The position numbers were made by a program, and so were the translations under genes. Below, in pieces: positions 1 to 9,037 of a stretch of DNA of 64,000 bases (its first letter is position 1; the number at the start of each line of letters is the position of its first letter). Source of the stretch: an uncultured Clostridia bacterium (lineage in GTDB: Bacteria; Bacillota; Clostridia; Oscillospirales; CAG-272); NCBI GenBank assembly GCA_904501865.1, contig CAJGCF010000001.1, positions 1 through 64,000 of the forward strand, read 5' to 3'. Below the pieces are notes generated by a model. That model did no database searches. It had not been told where the DNA came from and saw only the letters and a list, made by a program, of their open reading frames with translations.

Positions 1-97
1 TGTCATAACCGATAAGAATGTTATCATAAAGGATAAGCGAGTTCTTTCCGGCTGTGAGAATATGCCTTTCTATATAGGAAAGAAAATGTCGGTGTGA
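1..97 (+). CDS. glgD: GlgD-like glucose-1-phosphate adenylyltransferase regulatory subunit, C-terminal end (partial)
   Basis: The frame starting at base 2 stays open to a TGA at 95-97 and encodes a tail containing NVIIKDKRVLSG and PFYIGKKMSV. This resembles the C-terminal end of the GlgD/GlgC left-handed beta-helix domain. The protein starts outside the window, so only about 31 residues are visible. In Clostridia GlgD pairs with GlgC to make ADP-glucose, the substrate of the glycogen synthase encoded next. The call rests on a short tail plus its position immediately before glgA; a glgC tail is the alternative. Confidence 0.7.
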   Translation, partial: VITDKNVIIKDKRVLSGCENMPFYIGKKMSV

Positions 98-161
98 CAA
101 TTGCGACGGAAGCTCAAAAAAATGGCAAAATAACTTTTGAAAGGTCAATTTTGGTAGATAT

Positions 162-1604
162 ATGAAAAAAATACTTTTTGTAGGCGCAGAGGTCATGCCC
201 TTTGCGGCAACGGGTGGACTTGGAGACGTTATGGGCTCTCTCCCTGCCGCTATTAAGGCAAAAGAAAAGGAAACCGTTGACGTAAGAGTAGTGCTTCCTC
301 TCTACGGTGCGGTAAGCGATGCTTGGCGTTCCATGATGAAGGACGAGGCGGTGTTCAACGTCAGACTTTCCTGGCGAAAGATATATTGCGGAGTCAAGAG
401 TCTTGTCAAGGACGGCGTCACTTACTACTTTATAGATAACGAGTATTATTTCAAGAGAGGCGCGCTTTACGGCTTCTTTGACGACGGCGAGAGATATGCG
501 TATTTTTGCAAGGCTGTTATGGAAATGCTCGTTCACATCGGATTTTATCCCGATATATTGCACGCGAACGACTGGCAGGCCGCTATGACTGTGGTATACT
601 TAAACACTAAATACCGCTATATAGACGGATTTGACAAAACAAAGAGTGTGTATACCATACACAACATAGAGTATCAGGGACAGTACGATTTCTCAATACT
701 TAGCGATGTATTTGATCTCGGTCCTGAGCACTATGCGCTTATGCGGTATGACGAATGTATGAATCTTACCAAGGCGGCGGTAGAGTGCGCAGACAGAGTT
801 TCCACCGTCAGCCCCAGATATGCGGAGGAGATAAAAACTCCCGAATATTCGCACGGACTCTACCACGTTCTTTATAGAAATGAGAACAAACTCTGCGGAA
901 TACTCAACGGTATCGATTACGATTATTACAATCCGTCAAAGGATACCGTGCTTTCCAAGAATTACGACAGAAGAAATCTTGTAAGCGGCAAGGCAGAGAA
1001 TAAGCTTGCCCTTCAGCGTGAGTACGGACTTCCCGAAAGGGCAGACGTTCCTATGCTTGCTATAATATCAAGGCTTGCAACTCATAAGGGACTTGACCTT
1101 GTCGAGTCTATAGCGTATGACCTTGTAAGAAATAACGATATTCAGTTCGTTATTCTCGGTAAGGGGGAGCCAAGATATGAGAATTTCTTCCGCGAGCTTG
1201 AAAGAGCATATCCCGATAAGGTGAGAGCTCTACTAACGTATGACAGAGATCTGTCCAAGAAGATATACGCGGCGTGTGATATATTCGTTATGCCGTCCAA
1301 GAGCGAGCCCTGCGGTCTGTCTCAAATGATAGCCTCGCGTTACGGCGCTGTTCCCGTAGTAAGAGAAACGGGTGGACTCGCGGATTCCATAAAGGGATAC
1401 TGGGTAGACAACGGCGAGATCAAGGGCAATGGCTTCACATTTGCAAATTATTCTGCAGACGAGCTTTGGGACCGAATACACGCGGCTCTGGCTCTTTATT
1501 GGGATAAGCCCCAGCACAAGAAGTTTATTTCCAAGATAGCGGGCACGGATTTCTCGTGGTCGGTATCTGCGGAGAAATATATGCAAATGTACGATTCTAT
1601 TTAA
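162..1604 (+). CDS. glgA: Glycogen synthase (GT5)
   Basis: This protein transfers glucose from ADP-glucose to the growing alpha-1,4-glucan in the cytoplasm. At 480 residues it has the normal length for bacterial GlgA. The N-terminal Rossmann domain shows the substrate loop ATGGLGDVMGSLP (residues 16-28), and the C-terminal domain carries the retaining GT motif PSKSEPCGLSQ (about 377-387) followed by RETGGLADS. The Lys of the textbook KTGGL loop is replaced by Ala (residue 16), which I believe is a lineage variant and not a loss of function. It lies 64 bp after the glgD tail and 28 bp before glgP, suggesting one glycogen operon. The RBS is weak. Confidence 0.95.
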   Translation: MKKILFVGAEVMPFAATGGLGDVMGSLPAAIKAKEKETVDVRVVLPLYGAVSDAWRSMMKDEAVFNVRLSWRKIYCGVKSLVKDGVTYYFIDNEYYFKRGALYGFFDDGERYAYFCKAVMEMLVHIGFYPDILHANDWQAAMTVVYLNTKYRYIDGFDKTKSVYTIHNIEYQGQYDFSILSDVFDLGPEHYALMRYDECMNLTKAAVECADRVSTVSPRYAEEIKTPEYSHGLYHVLYRNENKLCGILNGIDYDYYNPSKDTVLSKNYDRRNLVSGKAENKLALQREYGLPERADVPMLAIISRLATHKGLDLVESIAYDLVRNNDIQFVILGKGEPRYENFFRELERAYPDKVRALLTYDRDLSKKIYAACDIFVMPSKSEPCGLSQMIASRYGAVPVVRETGGLADSIKGYWVDNGEIKGNGFTFANYSADELWDRIHAALALYWDKPQHKKFISKIAGTDFSWSVSAEKYMQMYDSI

Positions 1605-1632
1605 GCAATAACACGAAAGGCACTATACCGAA

Positions 1633-4059
1633 ATGAACGATAAAAACATCAAACCAAACAACGTAAAGGAAAACATTGAGACAAAGCTGTCAAGATATTT
1701 CGGCTGCACGGCAGCGGAGGCATCCAAGGAGCAGATGTACAAGGCGGTCGCTATGACTGTCAGAGACATGCTTACCGAGCAGAGAGGAGAGTTTAAGAAA
1801 GAGGTCAATAAAGAGGGAGCAAAGAGAATATATTACATGTGTATGGAGTTCCTTCTTGGCCGTTCTCTAAAGACCAATATTTGCAATCTTGGACTTGGTG
1901 AGGAGTACGGCGAGGCACTTTCAAAGCTCGGCTTTGATCTCAATGAGCTTTATGAATGTGAGCCTGACGCAGGACTTGGAAACGGCGGACTTGGACGTCT
2001 GGCTGCCTGCTTTATGGACTCTCTCTCGTCTCTTGACTATCCTGCGACGGGATTCTCAATATGCTACGAGTACGGTCTTTTCAAGCAGATGATAGTCGAC
2101 GGCATGCAGGTCGAGCTTCCTGACGTTTGGTTGCCCGGTGGAGAGGTGTGGCTCGTTCCGAGAACCGATCGAACCTTTGTTGTACGCTTTGGCGGTCACG
2201 TAAAGGAAAAGTGGGAGAATAACCACCTGACGATAATTTACGAGGGCGCAGAGGAGATAGAGGCTGTTCCGTACGATATGATGATATCGGGTGCGGACAG
2301 TAAGGCGGTAAGCCAGCTCAGACTTTGGAAGGCGAGAAATATCCAAAATTTCAATATGGGACTTTTCACTCAGGGACAGTATGCAAAGGCGCTTGAGGAG
2401 AGCACAAATGCGGAGACTATCTCCAAGGTGCTCTATCCCTCTGATAATCATACCGAGGGTAAGCTTCTTCGTCTTTCCCAGCAGTACTTCCTTGTATCAG
2501 CATCGGTGCAGAGCATAATACGAGATCATATGGCAGTCTACGGAACTCTTGACAATCTTGAGGATAAGGTAGCTATCCATATAAATGACACTCACCCCGC
2601 ACTCTGTATTCCCGAGCTTATGAGAATACTCGTTGACGATTATTTCTATTCTTGGGAAACTGCTTGGGATAAGGTCATAAAGATATGCTCTTATACTAAC
2701 CACACTGTAATGCCAGAGGCACTTGAGACTTGGAATGAGGATCTTTTCCGTCTAAAGCTCCCCAGAATATACGATATAGTCAAGGAAATAAACGAAAGAT
2801 TCTGCCGTGAGGCTTGGACGGCTTTTCCAGGCAACTGGCAGAGAATAAGTAAGATGAGCATCGTGGGCTACGGCGCAGTCAGAATGGCTAATCTGTCGGT
2901 AATAGGCTCTCATTCTATAAACGGAGTATCCAAGCTGCATTCGGATATTCTGACGGAGACTATCTTCAAGGATTTCTACAAGATGTATCCCGAGAGATTT
3001 GCAAACGTTACAAACGGAATAGCTCACCGTCGTTGGCTCTGCTACTCCAACCCCAAGCTTGCGGGTCTGCTTGACGATTGCATAGGTACAGGATTCAGAC
3101 ACAACCCTGTTGAGCTTGCCGAGTTTGCAAAATTTGCCGATGATAAGGCAGTGCTCGAAAGAGTAAGATCTATAAAGCACGACAACAAGATAGCCTTTGC
3201 CAATCATCTTTACGCCAAGACGGGCAAGATGATAGATACTCACTCTGTCTTTGACGTGCAGATAAAGAGACTTCACGAGTACAAGAGACAGCTTCTCAAC
3301 GTGCTCAACATTATAGACATATATCTCGATCTTAAGGACGACCCCGATATGGATATCCAGCCCCAGACCTTCATATTTGGAGCAAAGGCGGCGCCCGGAT
3401 ATCAGATGGCAAAGAGAATAATACAGCTTATCTGTATGATATCCAAGGATATTGACAGAAATCCCAAGATCAAGGAAAAGCTCAACGTTGTATTCATTGA
3501 GAACTATGACGTGAGCACTGCCGAGATACTCATTCCTTCCGCGGATGTGAGTGAGCAGATATCTCTCGCAGGTAAAGAGGCGAGTGGAACGGGCTGTATG
3601 AAGCTCATGATAAACGGAGCTATCACAATAGGAACACTTGACGGAGCAAACGTCGAGATGCTTGATGCGGTAGGAAGTGAGAATATGTATATATTCGGTC
3701 TCAAGAGTAACGAGGTAGAGCAGATGTGGTTGCGCGGTTATCGCTCGGCAGAGTTCTACTCAAACAATGAGAGACTTAAGAGAATAGTAAACTTCTTGGC
3801 AATAGGCTTTGCGGGCGAATCCTTTGCGGATATCGCTACGTACCTGCTAACAGGCCACGGAGTTGCAGATCCTTATATGTGTCTTGCGGACTTCGAGTCC
3901 TATAGACTCACCCACGAGGAGATGCTTGAGGCGTATTCTAACAGAGAAAAGTGGACTCGTATGTCACTTCTCAATACCGCGGCATCGGGATTCTTCGCGG
4001 CAGACAGATCTATCAAGGAATACGCGGATAAGTTCTGGAATCTTAAACCCGTTCATTAA
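1633..4059 (+). CDS. glgP: Glycogen/starch phosphorylase (GT35)
   Basis: This enzyme releases glucose-1-phosphate from the non-reducing ends of alpha-glucan with inorganic phosphate and PLP. At 808 residues it has full family length. Landmarks are the NGGLGRLAACF active-site segment (about 116-126), a glucan-site region with HINDTHPA, and the PLP motif EASGTGCMKLMINGA, with the Schiff-base lysine near residue 657. It follows glgA closely, so synthesis and breakdown of the same polymer are probably co-transcribed. A terminator-like hairpin follows the stop codon. Confidence 0.96.
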   Translation: MNDKNIKPNNVKENIETKLSRYFGCTAAEASKEQMYKAVAMTVRDMLTEQRGEFKKEVNKEGAKRIYYMCMEFLLGRSLKTNICNLGLGEEYGEALSKLGFDLNELYECEPDAGLGNGGLGRLAACFMDSLSSLDYPATGFSICYEYGLFKQMIVDGMQVELPDVWLPGGEVWLVPRTDRTFVVRFGGHVKEKWENNHLTIIYEGAEEIEAVPYDMMISGADSKAVSQLRLWKARNIQNFNMGLFTQGQYAKALEESTNAETISKVLYPSDNHTEGKLLRLSQQYFLVSASVQSIIRDHMAVYGTLDNLEDKVAIHINDTHPALCIPELMRILVDDYFYSWETAWDKVIKICSYTNHTVMPEALETWNEDLFRLKLPRIYDIVKEINERFCREAWTAFPGNWQRISKMSIVGYGAVRMANLSVIGSHSINGVSKLHSDILTETIFKDFYKMYPERFANVTNGIAHRRWLCYSNPKLAGLLDDCIGTGFRHNPVELAEFAKFADDKAVLERVRSIKHDNKIAFANHLYAKTGKMIDTHSVFDVQIKRLHEYKRQLLNVLNIIDIYLDLKDDPDMDIQPQTFIFGAKAAPGYQMAKRIIQLICMISKDIDRNPKIKEKLNVVFIENYDVSTAEILIPSADVSEQISLAGKEASGTGCMKLMINGAITIGTLDGANVEMLDAVGSENMYIFGLKSNEVEQMWLRGYRSAEFYSNNERLKRIVNFLAIGFAGESFADIATYLLTGHGVADPYMCLADFESYRLTHEEMLEAYSNREKWTRMSLLNTAASGFFAADRSIKEYADKFWNLKPVH

Positions 4060-4070
4060 TAATAAATCTG

Positions 4071-4100
4071 AAAGAGGGGCAGAAAATGCTGCCCCTCTTT
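4071..4100 (+). terminator. Hairpin after glgP
   Basis: A perfect 12-bp stem (AAAGAGGGGCAG with CTGCCCCTCTTT) closes a 6-nt loop just after glgP. Only three T residues follow, so it may attenuate or process the transcript and not end it completely before the next gene. Confidence 0.55.
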
Positions 4101-4128
4101 AGAAAATTTAAAAGAAAGCGAAATAGAA

Positions 4129-6090
4129 ATGCTCCCAAAGCTTTTTTCACAAATAGACAAGGAATGCGAGATAAGAATAAATAAATTTCTGAAAACCGAG
4201 GACGTGTCCGCTCTCGGCGCTTTTGCGCGCGGAGATGTTATAGATATTGAGATCGCGGTCGCGAGCCGACTTGGCGCGTGCGGCGTAGTATGTAGGATCA
4301 AGATGGACGGCGGCGCGGATAGAGACATTCCTTTGGAGCTTGTCCGCGCTGACGAGATCTTTGACATTTATTCATTCTCACTTGATACCGCCGAACTGTG
4401 CGGAGAGCGAAACAGCGGACTTTTTTACTATGAATTTCTTTTCCTGCGCGGTCTTAATACCTTGTTTACGAGCACGAATAACAACAAGGACTTTTTAGTA
4501 GAGGAAAAAGAGGGCAGGAGATTCCGCTTGCTCGTTCATTCGAGTGATTACCGTACGCCAGAGAGCTTTGGCAGAGGGGTAATGTATCAAATATTTACCG
4601 ATCGCTTTTTTAAGGGCGAGGGAGAACGGGTGATAAATCTTCCTGTGCGTGAGGACGCACAGTTAAATCCTGATTGGGATCATGGCATACCTCAATATTC
4701 CGCGTATTCGGGCGCGCCTCTTAAGAACAATATGTTTTTTGGGGGAAATCTCTGGGGAATTGCTGAAAAGCTTGATTACCTTGAATCTCTTGGAGTGACG
4801 TATATATATCTCTGTCCCATTTTCGAGGCATATTCAAATCATAAATACGACACAGCCGATTATACGCGCGTTGACGAGATGTTCGGTGGAGACGAGGCAC
4901 TTGACAATCTGATATCTGAGGCAAAATCGCGCGGAATAGGCATAATTCTTGACGGAGTATTCAATCACACGGGAGACGATAGCGTATATTTCAACAAATA
5001 CAGAAAGTACGGAGATGGCGGCGCTTATAATGACGCTCATTCCGAGTATGCGGATTGGTATAAATTCCGCATACACCCCTATGACTACGAATCCTGGTGG
5101 GGAATAGATATTTTGCCAAAGCTCAACCATAAAAACGAGGGATGTCGCAGATATTTCACGGGTGAGAACGGAATAATAGCAAAATATATACGCCGTGGCA
5201 TCGCGGGCTGGCGTCTTGACGTTGCGGACGAGCTCAGCAACGAGTTTCTCGACGAGCTTAGAGAGAGTGCAAAGAAATCAAGCGACGGAGAAGCCGTTAT
5301 AATAGGTGAGGTCTGGGAAAACGCCGCAGATAAGGTGGCATATGCCCAAAGACGAAGATATTTTCTTGGAAAACAGCTTGATAGCGTTATGAACTATCCC
5401 TTAAAGAACGCGATAGTCTCATTTTGCTTGTACGGTGACGGAGAATTTTTGTATGATACCCTGACCGAGATATACGCGTCTTATCCGACTATGGTATCTC
5501 ATAAGCTTATGAATCTGCTTGGAACTCACGATACCGAGAGAATATTGACGGTGCTTGGCAGAGACGAGGGCGACGAGAATGACGACAACTGCGTACTTGC
5601 GACCAAACACCTTACCGCAGAGCAGAAAAAAGAGGGAATAAAGCTTCTGAAAATAGCGGCAGCACTTCAGTTCACCGCATACGGTATTCCGTCGGTGTAT
5701 TACGGCGACGAGGTAGGACTTGAGGGATATGGAGATCCCTTCTGTCGAATGCCTTTTCCGTGGAACGATATGAATGATCCTTGCAGGATCGAAATATTAG
5801 ACTATTATAGAGCTCTCGGTAGGATGCGCGCCACTGAGGCGGCATTTGACGGCGGCAGATTCTATTTTTTGGATCACTCGGGCTCTCACGTGACCTACGT
5901 TAGAGAAAATAAGGATAGCAGAGTGATTATAAGTGCCAACAGAGGTGAGGAATACTCTCTTGACATTCCGCAAGGGGTAATTTACGTAAACCTTATGAGC
6001 GGAGTTGAGCATTGCGGCGAGGTGAAAATTCACAAGGACAGCGTAGTTATATTAAAGGAAGTCCGAATGAGAGGAGCAGAGCATCTATGA
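4129..6090 (+). CDS. GH13 alpha-glucan hydrolase (neopullulanase/cyclomaltodextrinase-like)
   Basis: This is a predicted cytoplasmic alpha-amylase family enzyme of 653 residues with no signal peptide. The N-terminal 140 residues look like a CBM34-type beta domain, followed by the GH13 barrel. The conserved regions are visible: DGVFNHTG (about 275), GWRLDVADE with the nucleophile Asp (about 363), IIGEVWE with the acid/base Glu (about 394), and LGTHDTER with the transition-state Asp (about 467). Its place behind glgP suggests that it trims branched or short glycogen fragments. Whether it is a neopullulanase, cyclomaltodextrinase or maltogenic amylase cannot be told from sequence alone. Its TGA overlaps the next ATG (ATGA). 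Confidence 0.9.
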   Translation: MLPKLFSQIDKECEIRINKFLKTEDVSALGAFARGDVIDIEIAVASRLGACGVVCRIKMDGGADRDIPLELVRADEIFDIYSFSLDTAELCGERNSGLFYYEFLFLRGLNTLFTSTNNNKDFLVEEKEGRRFRLLVHSSDYRTPESFGRGVMYQIFTDRFFKGEGERVINLPVREDAQLNPDWDHGIPQYSAYSGAPLKNNMFFGGNLWGIAEKLDYLESLGVTYIYLCPIFEAYSNHKYDTADYTRVDEMFGGDEALDNLISEAKSRGIGIILDGVFNHTGDDSVYFNKYRKYGDGGAYNDAHSEYADWYKFRIHPYDYESWWGIDILPKLNHKNEGCRRYFTGENGIIAKYIRRGIAGWRLDVADELSNEFLDELRESAKKSSDGEAVIIGEVWENAADKVAYAQRRRYFLGKQLDSVMNYPLKNAIVSFCLYGDGEFLYDTLTEIYASYPTMVSHKLMNLLGTHDTERILTVLGRDEGDENDDNCVLATKHLTAEQKKEGIKLLKIAAALQFTAYGIPSVYYGDEVGLEGYGDPFCRMPFPWNDMNDPCRIEILDYYRALGRMRATEAAFDGGRFYFLDHSGSHVTYVRENKDSRVIISANRGEEYSLDIPQGVIYVNLMSGVEHCGEVKIHKDSVVILKEVRMRGAEHL

Positions 6091-7331
6091 AATACGTAAA
6101 TTCACTTAAATATATGAATAGCTTTGGTGCCGCTGAGAAACGTTCGGAGATATCTCAGAAGCGGGCACGAGAGCTCTGCGAGCTACTCGGCAGGGTACAT
6201 ATAGGCACGCGCTACGTGTGTATCCCTGATGGAAGTGCGGGACACTCTATCTCGGTAATGCTTGAATCCGTTATAAAGCACGCGGGCTATCGCGTTGGCA
6301 GAATAAGCTCGGAGGCTGATTTGGACTCTCGCGGAACAGTCTTTATAGACGGTGAGATACCGTCAATAGACGATTACAACAGATCCGTTGCGGAGCTCAA
6401 GAACGCTTTGCAAAAGACACCCGACGTTACCTATTATAAGGAAGAGGCAACTTTTGCGCTCTCTCTCCTGCTTTGTAAGCTTGAAGGGTGTGAGTACGTT
6501 ATCCTTGAAGGGCTTTCAAACGATAGCTACGGTCTTGACGCTATCTGCGCGCCCTACGATCTAATCATAATGCCTACCATTTATGAGGGTGGGGTTGAGG
6601 ATAGTAGGATAAAAGCTGTATGCGACAGTATACGCAGAGGCACTCGAGAGGTGGTCAGCGGAAATCAGAGAAGTGAGATATATAATATCATATCAAACGC
6701 CTGCGCCCTCAGCGGTGTAAGGCTTTATATTCCCGTAAAGGCACAGTTTGAGATAAATAGTATATCGTCACGCAGACTTGAATTTTCATACGGCGGACGC
6801 GACGGATATGTTTTGAAGAATCCGTCACATATGCAGAGAGATTGCGCGATGACGGTCATAGAGAGTGCGCTTGCAATACGTCGAGACGGAGTTAAAATGC
6901 CGTGGGGCAGTATAGCTCAGGGAATAGAGCGAGCGACTGATACAGGGTGCTTTGATATCATATCACTCTCGCCCGCTATCATTACGGATACTGCCCACAC
7001 AAAAGAGGAGATAGAGCTTTTGCTTAAAAGCTTTTGTGAGGTGTTTGACGACGGCGTTGAATTTGTTATCTGCCTTAAGACCGACGGAGATAAAGCTCTT
7101 GCCGAGCAGCTCTCGGCATTCAAGGACAAGAGAATTCGCAAGGTTTTAGCGATGTCTGACAGCGAGCTTAAATTGAGCGTAGATACGCCCGTGATAGCAT
7201 GCAATAGCGCGAAGGATTTCGCAAGACTTGTGTATGACGAGCCCAAGGATTCTTGTGCAGTGCTTTGTATGGGAGACGTTTCCTTTAACAAAGATTTTAA
7301 GACCGAATTTATAAAACTTATGGGATATTAA
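6087..7331 (+). CDS. FolC/Mur-ligase-like protein lacking the P-loop (probable pseudoenzyme)
   Basis: This 414-residue protein follows the folylpolyglutamate synthase layout but has lost its catalytic motifs. Family-like stretches include SVMLESVIKHAGYRVGRISS (after the site where FolC has its P-loop), VFIDGEIPSIDDYNRSV, an EGLSNDSYGLDAI segment aligning with the GLGGRLDATN region, and ITDTAHTKEEIE aligning with the DGAHNPE motif of the C-terminal ligase domain. Where FolC has GTNGKGS this protein reads DGSAGHS, so the ATP phosphate loop is absent. The start is the ATG at 6087, which overlaps the previous stop (ATGA) and has an AGAGGAG ribosome site; a longer upstream in-frame start would lie deep in the amylase gene. 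Translational coupling ties it to glycogen metabolism. Its function is unknown; the family call is my own motif comparison. Confidence 0.65.
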   Translation: MKYVNSLKYMNSFGAAEKRSEISQKRARELCELLGRVHIGTRYVCIPDGSAGHSISVMLESVIKHAGYRVGRISSEADLDSRGTVFIDGEIPSIDDYNRSVAELKNALQKTPDVTYYKEEATFALSLLLCKLEGCEYVILEGLSNDSYGLDAICAPYDLIIMPTIYEGGVEDSRIKAVCDSIRRGTREVVSGNQRSEIYNIISNACALSGVRLYIPVKAQFEINSISSRRLEFSYGGRDGYVLKNPSHMQRDCAMTVIESALAIRRDGVKMPWGSIAQGIERATDTGCFDIISLSPAIITDTAHTKEEIELLLKSFCEVFDDGVEFVICLKTDGDKALAEQLSAFKDKRIRKVLAMSDSELKLSVDTPVIACNSAKDFARLVYDEPKDSCAVLCMGDVSFNKDFKTEFIKLMGY

Positions 7332-7339
7332 ATAAATAA

Positions 7340-7380
7340 GAAAGGGACTGCCTCAATTTGATACAGTCCCTTTCCAATTT
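7340..7380 (+). terminator. Rho-independent terminator after the glycogen operon
   Basis: An 11-bp stem (GAAAGGGACTG with CAGTCCCTTTC) with a 13-nt loop is followed by CAATTT. It marks the end of the glycogen cluster. The weak T-run leaves some doubt. Confidence 0.6.
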
Positions 7381-7385
7381 ATACT
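7358..7385 (+). promoter_or_regulatory. Possible promoter for enolase
   Basis: TTGATA, a 16-bp spacer and TATACT overlap the preceding terminator. If used, enolase mRNA would carry a leader of about 90 nt. The match is moderate. Confidence 0.35.
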
Positions 7386-7481
7386 ATGTAAATATTTAGT
7401 GAGCGCGGTCAATAATATTGTTGAGCCAAAGAGCAAAGAAATATTGACTCTTTGAAACCAAGAGAAAGGTTGGATTTAAGA

Positions 7482-8801
7482 GTGATAAGACCACAGATAA
7501 TAAAGTGTAGCGGACGTGAGATACTTGACTCAAGAGGAAATCCTACGGTGGAGGCAACGGTGGTGCTTTCGGACGGAACTATAGGAGTAGCAAGCGTGCC
7601 GTCAGGCGCGTCTACGGGCATATATGAGGCAGTCGAAAAAAGAGATAATGATGAGAAAAGATACGGCGGCAAAGGAGTTCTTTCTGCCGTGAGCGGTATA
7701 TGTAAAAACATTTCTTCGGAGATAGTTGGATGTTATGCCGCAGAGCAGTCGGTCATAGATAAGCTTATGTGTGAGCTTGACGGAACTGAGAACAAGTCAA
7801 AGCTCGGAGCAAATGCCATTCTTGCGGTGTCATTAGCCAATGCGAGAGCTTGCGCAAGCTCGTATCAGATACCGCTTTTCCGTTGGATAGGTGGAGTGCG
7901 GGCGGTCAGATTGCCAATACCTATGATGAATATACTCAACGGAGGCGCGCACGCGTCCAATAACGTCGAGATACAAGAATTTATGATAGTGCCGACGGGG
8001 GCAGAGTCCTTTGCGGACGCGTTGCGTATGGGTAGTGAGATATACCACACGCTTGGAAAGATCTTGAAGAAAGAAGGATACAGCACGGGGGTTGGAGACG
8101 AGGGCGGCTTTGCCCCTGATCTCGAATCTGACGAGGATGCTATTGAGTATATATGTGCCGCAATAGAGCAGAGCGGCTATGACACCTCGAGCGTTAAGAT
8201 CGCACTTGACGTTGCCGCATCGGAGTGGTATGACGCATTATCGGGTGTATATGAAATGAAGAAGCGGCAGGAGAAAAAGGACAAGAGCCAGCTTATAGGT
8301 TATTTTGCGGATCTGTGCAAAAAATATCCTATAATATCCATTGAGGACCCTCTTGATCAAAGAGATTTTGTGGGCTGGTCAGAGCTCACGGCGGAAATAG
8401 GAGACAAGGTCATGCTCGTTGGAGACGACCTGTTCGTGACTAACCCCAAGAGACTCAGACAGGGAATAGAGGCGGGAGCGGCAAATTCCATACTCATAAA
8501 GCCAAATCAGATAGGAACACTCAGTGAGGTAATGCAGGTGATAGACCTTGCGTCCTCGTCGGGATACTCCTACATTCTCTCTCACCGCTCGGGAGAGACA
8601 GAGGATACTACAATCGCAGACATCGCCGTTGGCACGGGAGCGCAATTTATCAAATCGGGAGCGCCCTGCCGTACCGACAGAGTGGCAAAGTATAACAGAC
8701 TTTTAAGGATAGAGGCATCGCTTGGAAGCAGTGCTCACTACGGACTTGACGGAGAGCGCGCAGATCCTTCTGTCAAGACTTATTGTGGAGAACAGTGTTA
8801 A
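7482..8801 (+). CDS. eno: Enolase
   Basis: Enolase interconverts 2-phosphoglycerate and phosphoenolpyruvate in glycolysis. The protein opens with GREILDSRGNPTVEA and contains GVGDEGGFAPD, the metal-site segment SIEDPLDQRD, LIKPNQIGT with the catalytic Lys, and the loop SHRSGETEDT. I chose the GTG at 7482, giving 439 residues, because it has AGAAAGG upstream and leaves about ten residues before the conserved motif, as in other enolases. In-frame TTG codons at 7452 and 7470 would add 10 or 4 residues. The gene stands alone between two terminators. Confidence 0.95.
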   Translation: MIRPQIIKCSGREILDSRGNPTVEATVVLSDGTIGVASVPSGASTGIYEAVEKRDNDEKRYGGKGVLSAVSGICKNISSEIVGCYAAEQSVIDKLMCELDGTENKSKLGANAILAVSLANARACASSYQIPLFRWIGGVRAVRLPIPMMNILNGGAHASNNVEIQEFMIVPTGAESFADALRMGSEIYHTLGKILKKEGYSTGVGDEGGFAPDLESDEDAIEYICAAIEQSGYDTSSVKIALDVAASEWYDALSGVYEMKKRQEKKDKSQLIGYFADLCKKYPIISIEDPLDQRDFVGWSELTAEIGDKVMLVGDDLFVTNPKRLRQGIEAGAANSILIKPNQIGTLSEVMQVIDLASSSGYSYILSHRSGETEDTTIADIAVGTGAQFIKSGAPCRTDRVAKYNRLLRIEASLGSSAHYGLDGERADPSVKTYCGEQC

Positions 8802-8898
8802 AAACAGAGGGCTGCTTCATTTAGCGCAGAACAAAAGCCACTTTTAGGAGCTTAGAGAAAAAACAACTTAAAAATATAGTTTTTGCCTTTCAAATGTC

Positions 8899-8927
8899 GA
8901 AATCCGCCGATTTTTTCGGCGGATTTC
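8899..8927. terminator. Bidirectional terminator between eno and addA
   Basis: A perfect 12-bp GC-rich stem (GAAATCCGCCGA with TCGGCGGATTTC) closes a 5-nt T loop. It lies about 100 bp after eno and about 110 bp past the end of addA on the other strand, so it could serve both converging genes. Confidence 0.65.
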
Positions 8928-8953
8928 CCCATTTTATGTGGCTTTTTAGTCGC

Positions 8954-8998
8954 GTTTTGGCTCTCTGGCGTACCCTTGTACGCCTACGAGAACCAAAC
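8954..8998. repeat. Imperfect inverted repeat in the eno-addA gap
   Basis: A hairpin-forming stretch has a perfect inner stem (GGCGTAC, loop CCTT, GTACGCC) and imperfect outer arms (GTTTTGG with CCAAAC). It lies within 40 bp of the addA stop on the - strand. It does not end in a T-run, so it may be an mRNA 3-prime stabiliser or a mobile repeat; neither can be decided here. Confidence 0.5.
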
Positions 8999-9037
8999 CA
9001 CGCCTTCTGCATCTAAATACCTCAGCCCCCTTTGTTT

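Noticed and set aside
162..1604. Loss of function in GlgA because the KTGGL Lys is replaced by Ala
   Set aside because: Other motifs are intact, and I believe the Ala/Ser-Gly-Gly form is common in Clostridia, so it is noted but not claimed as a defect.
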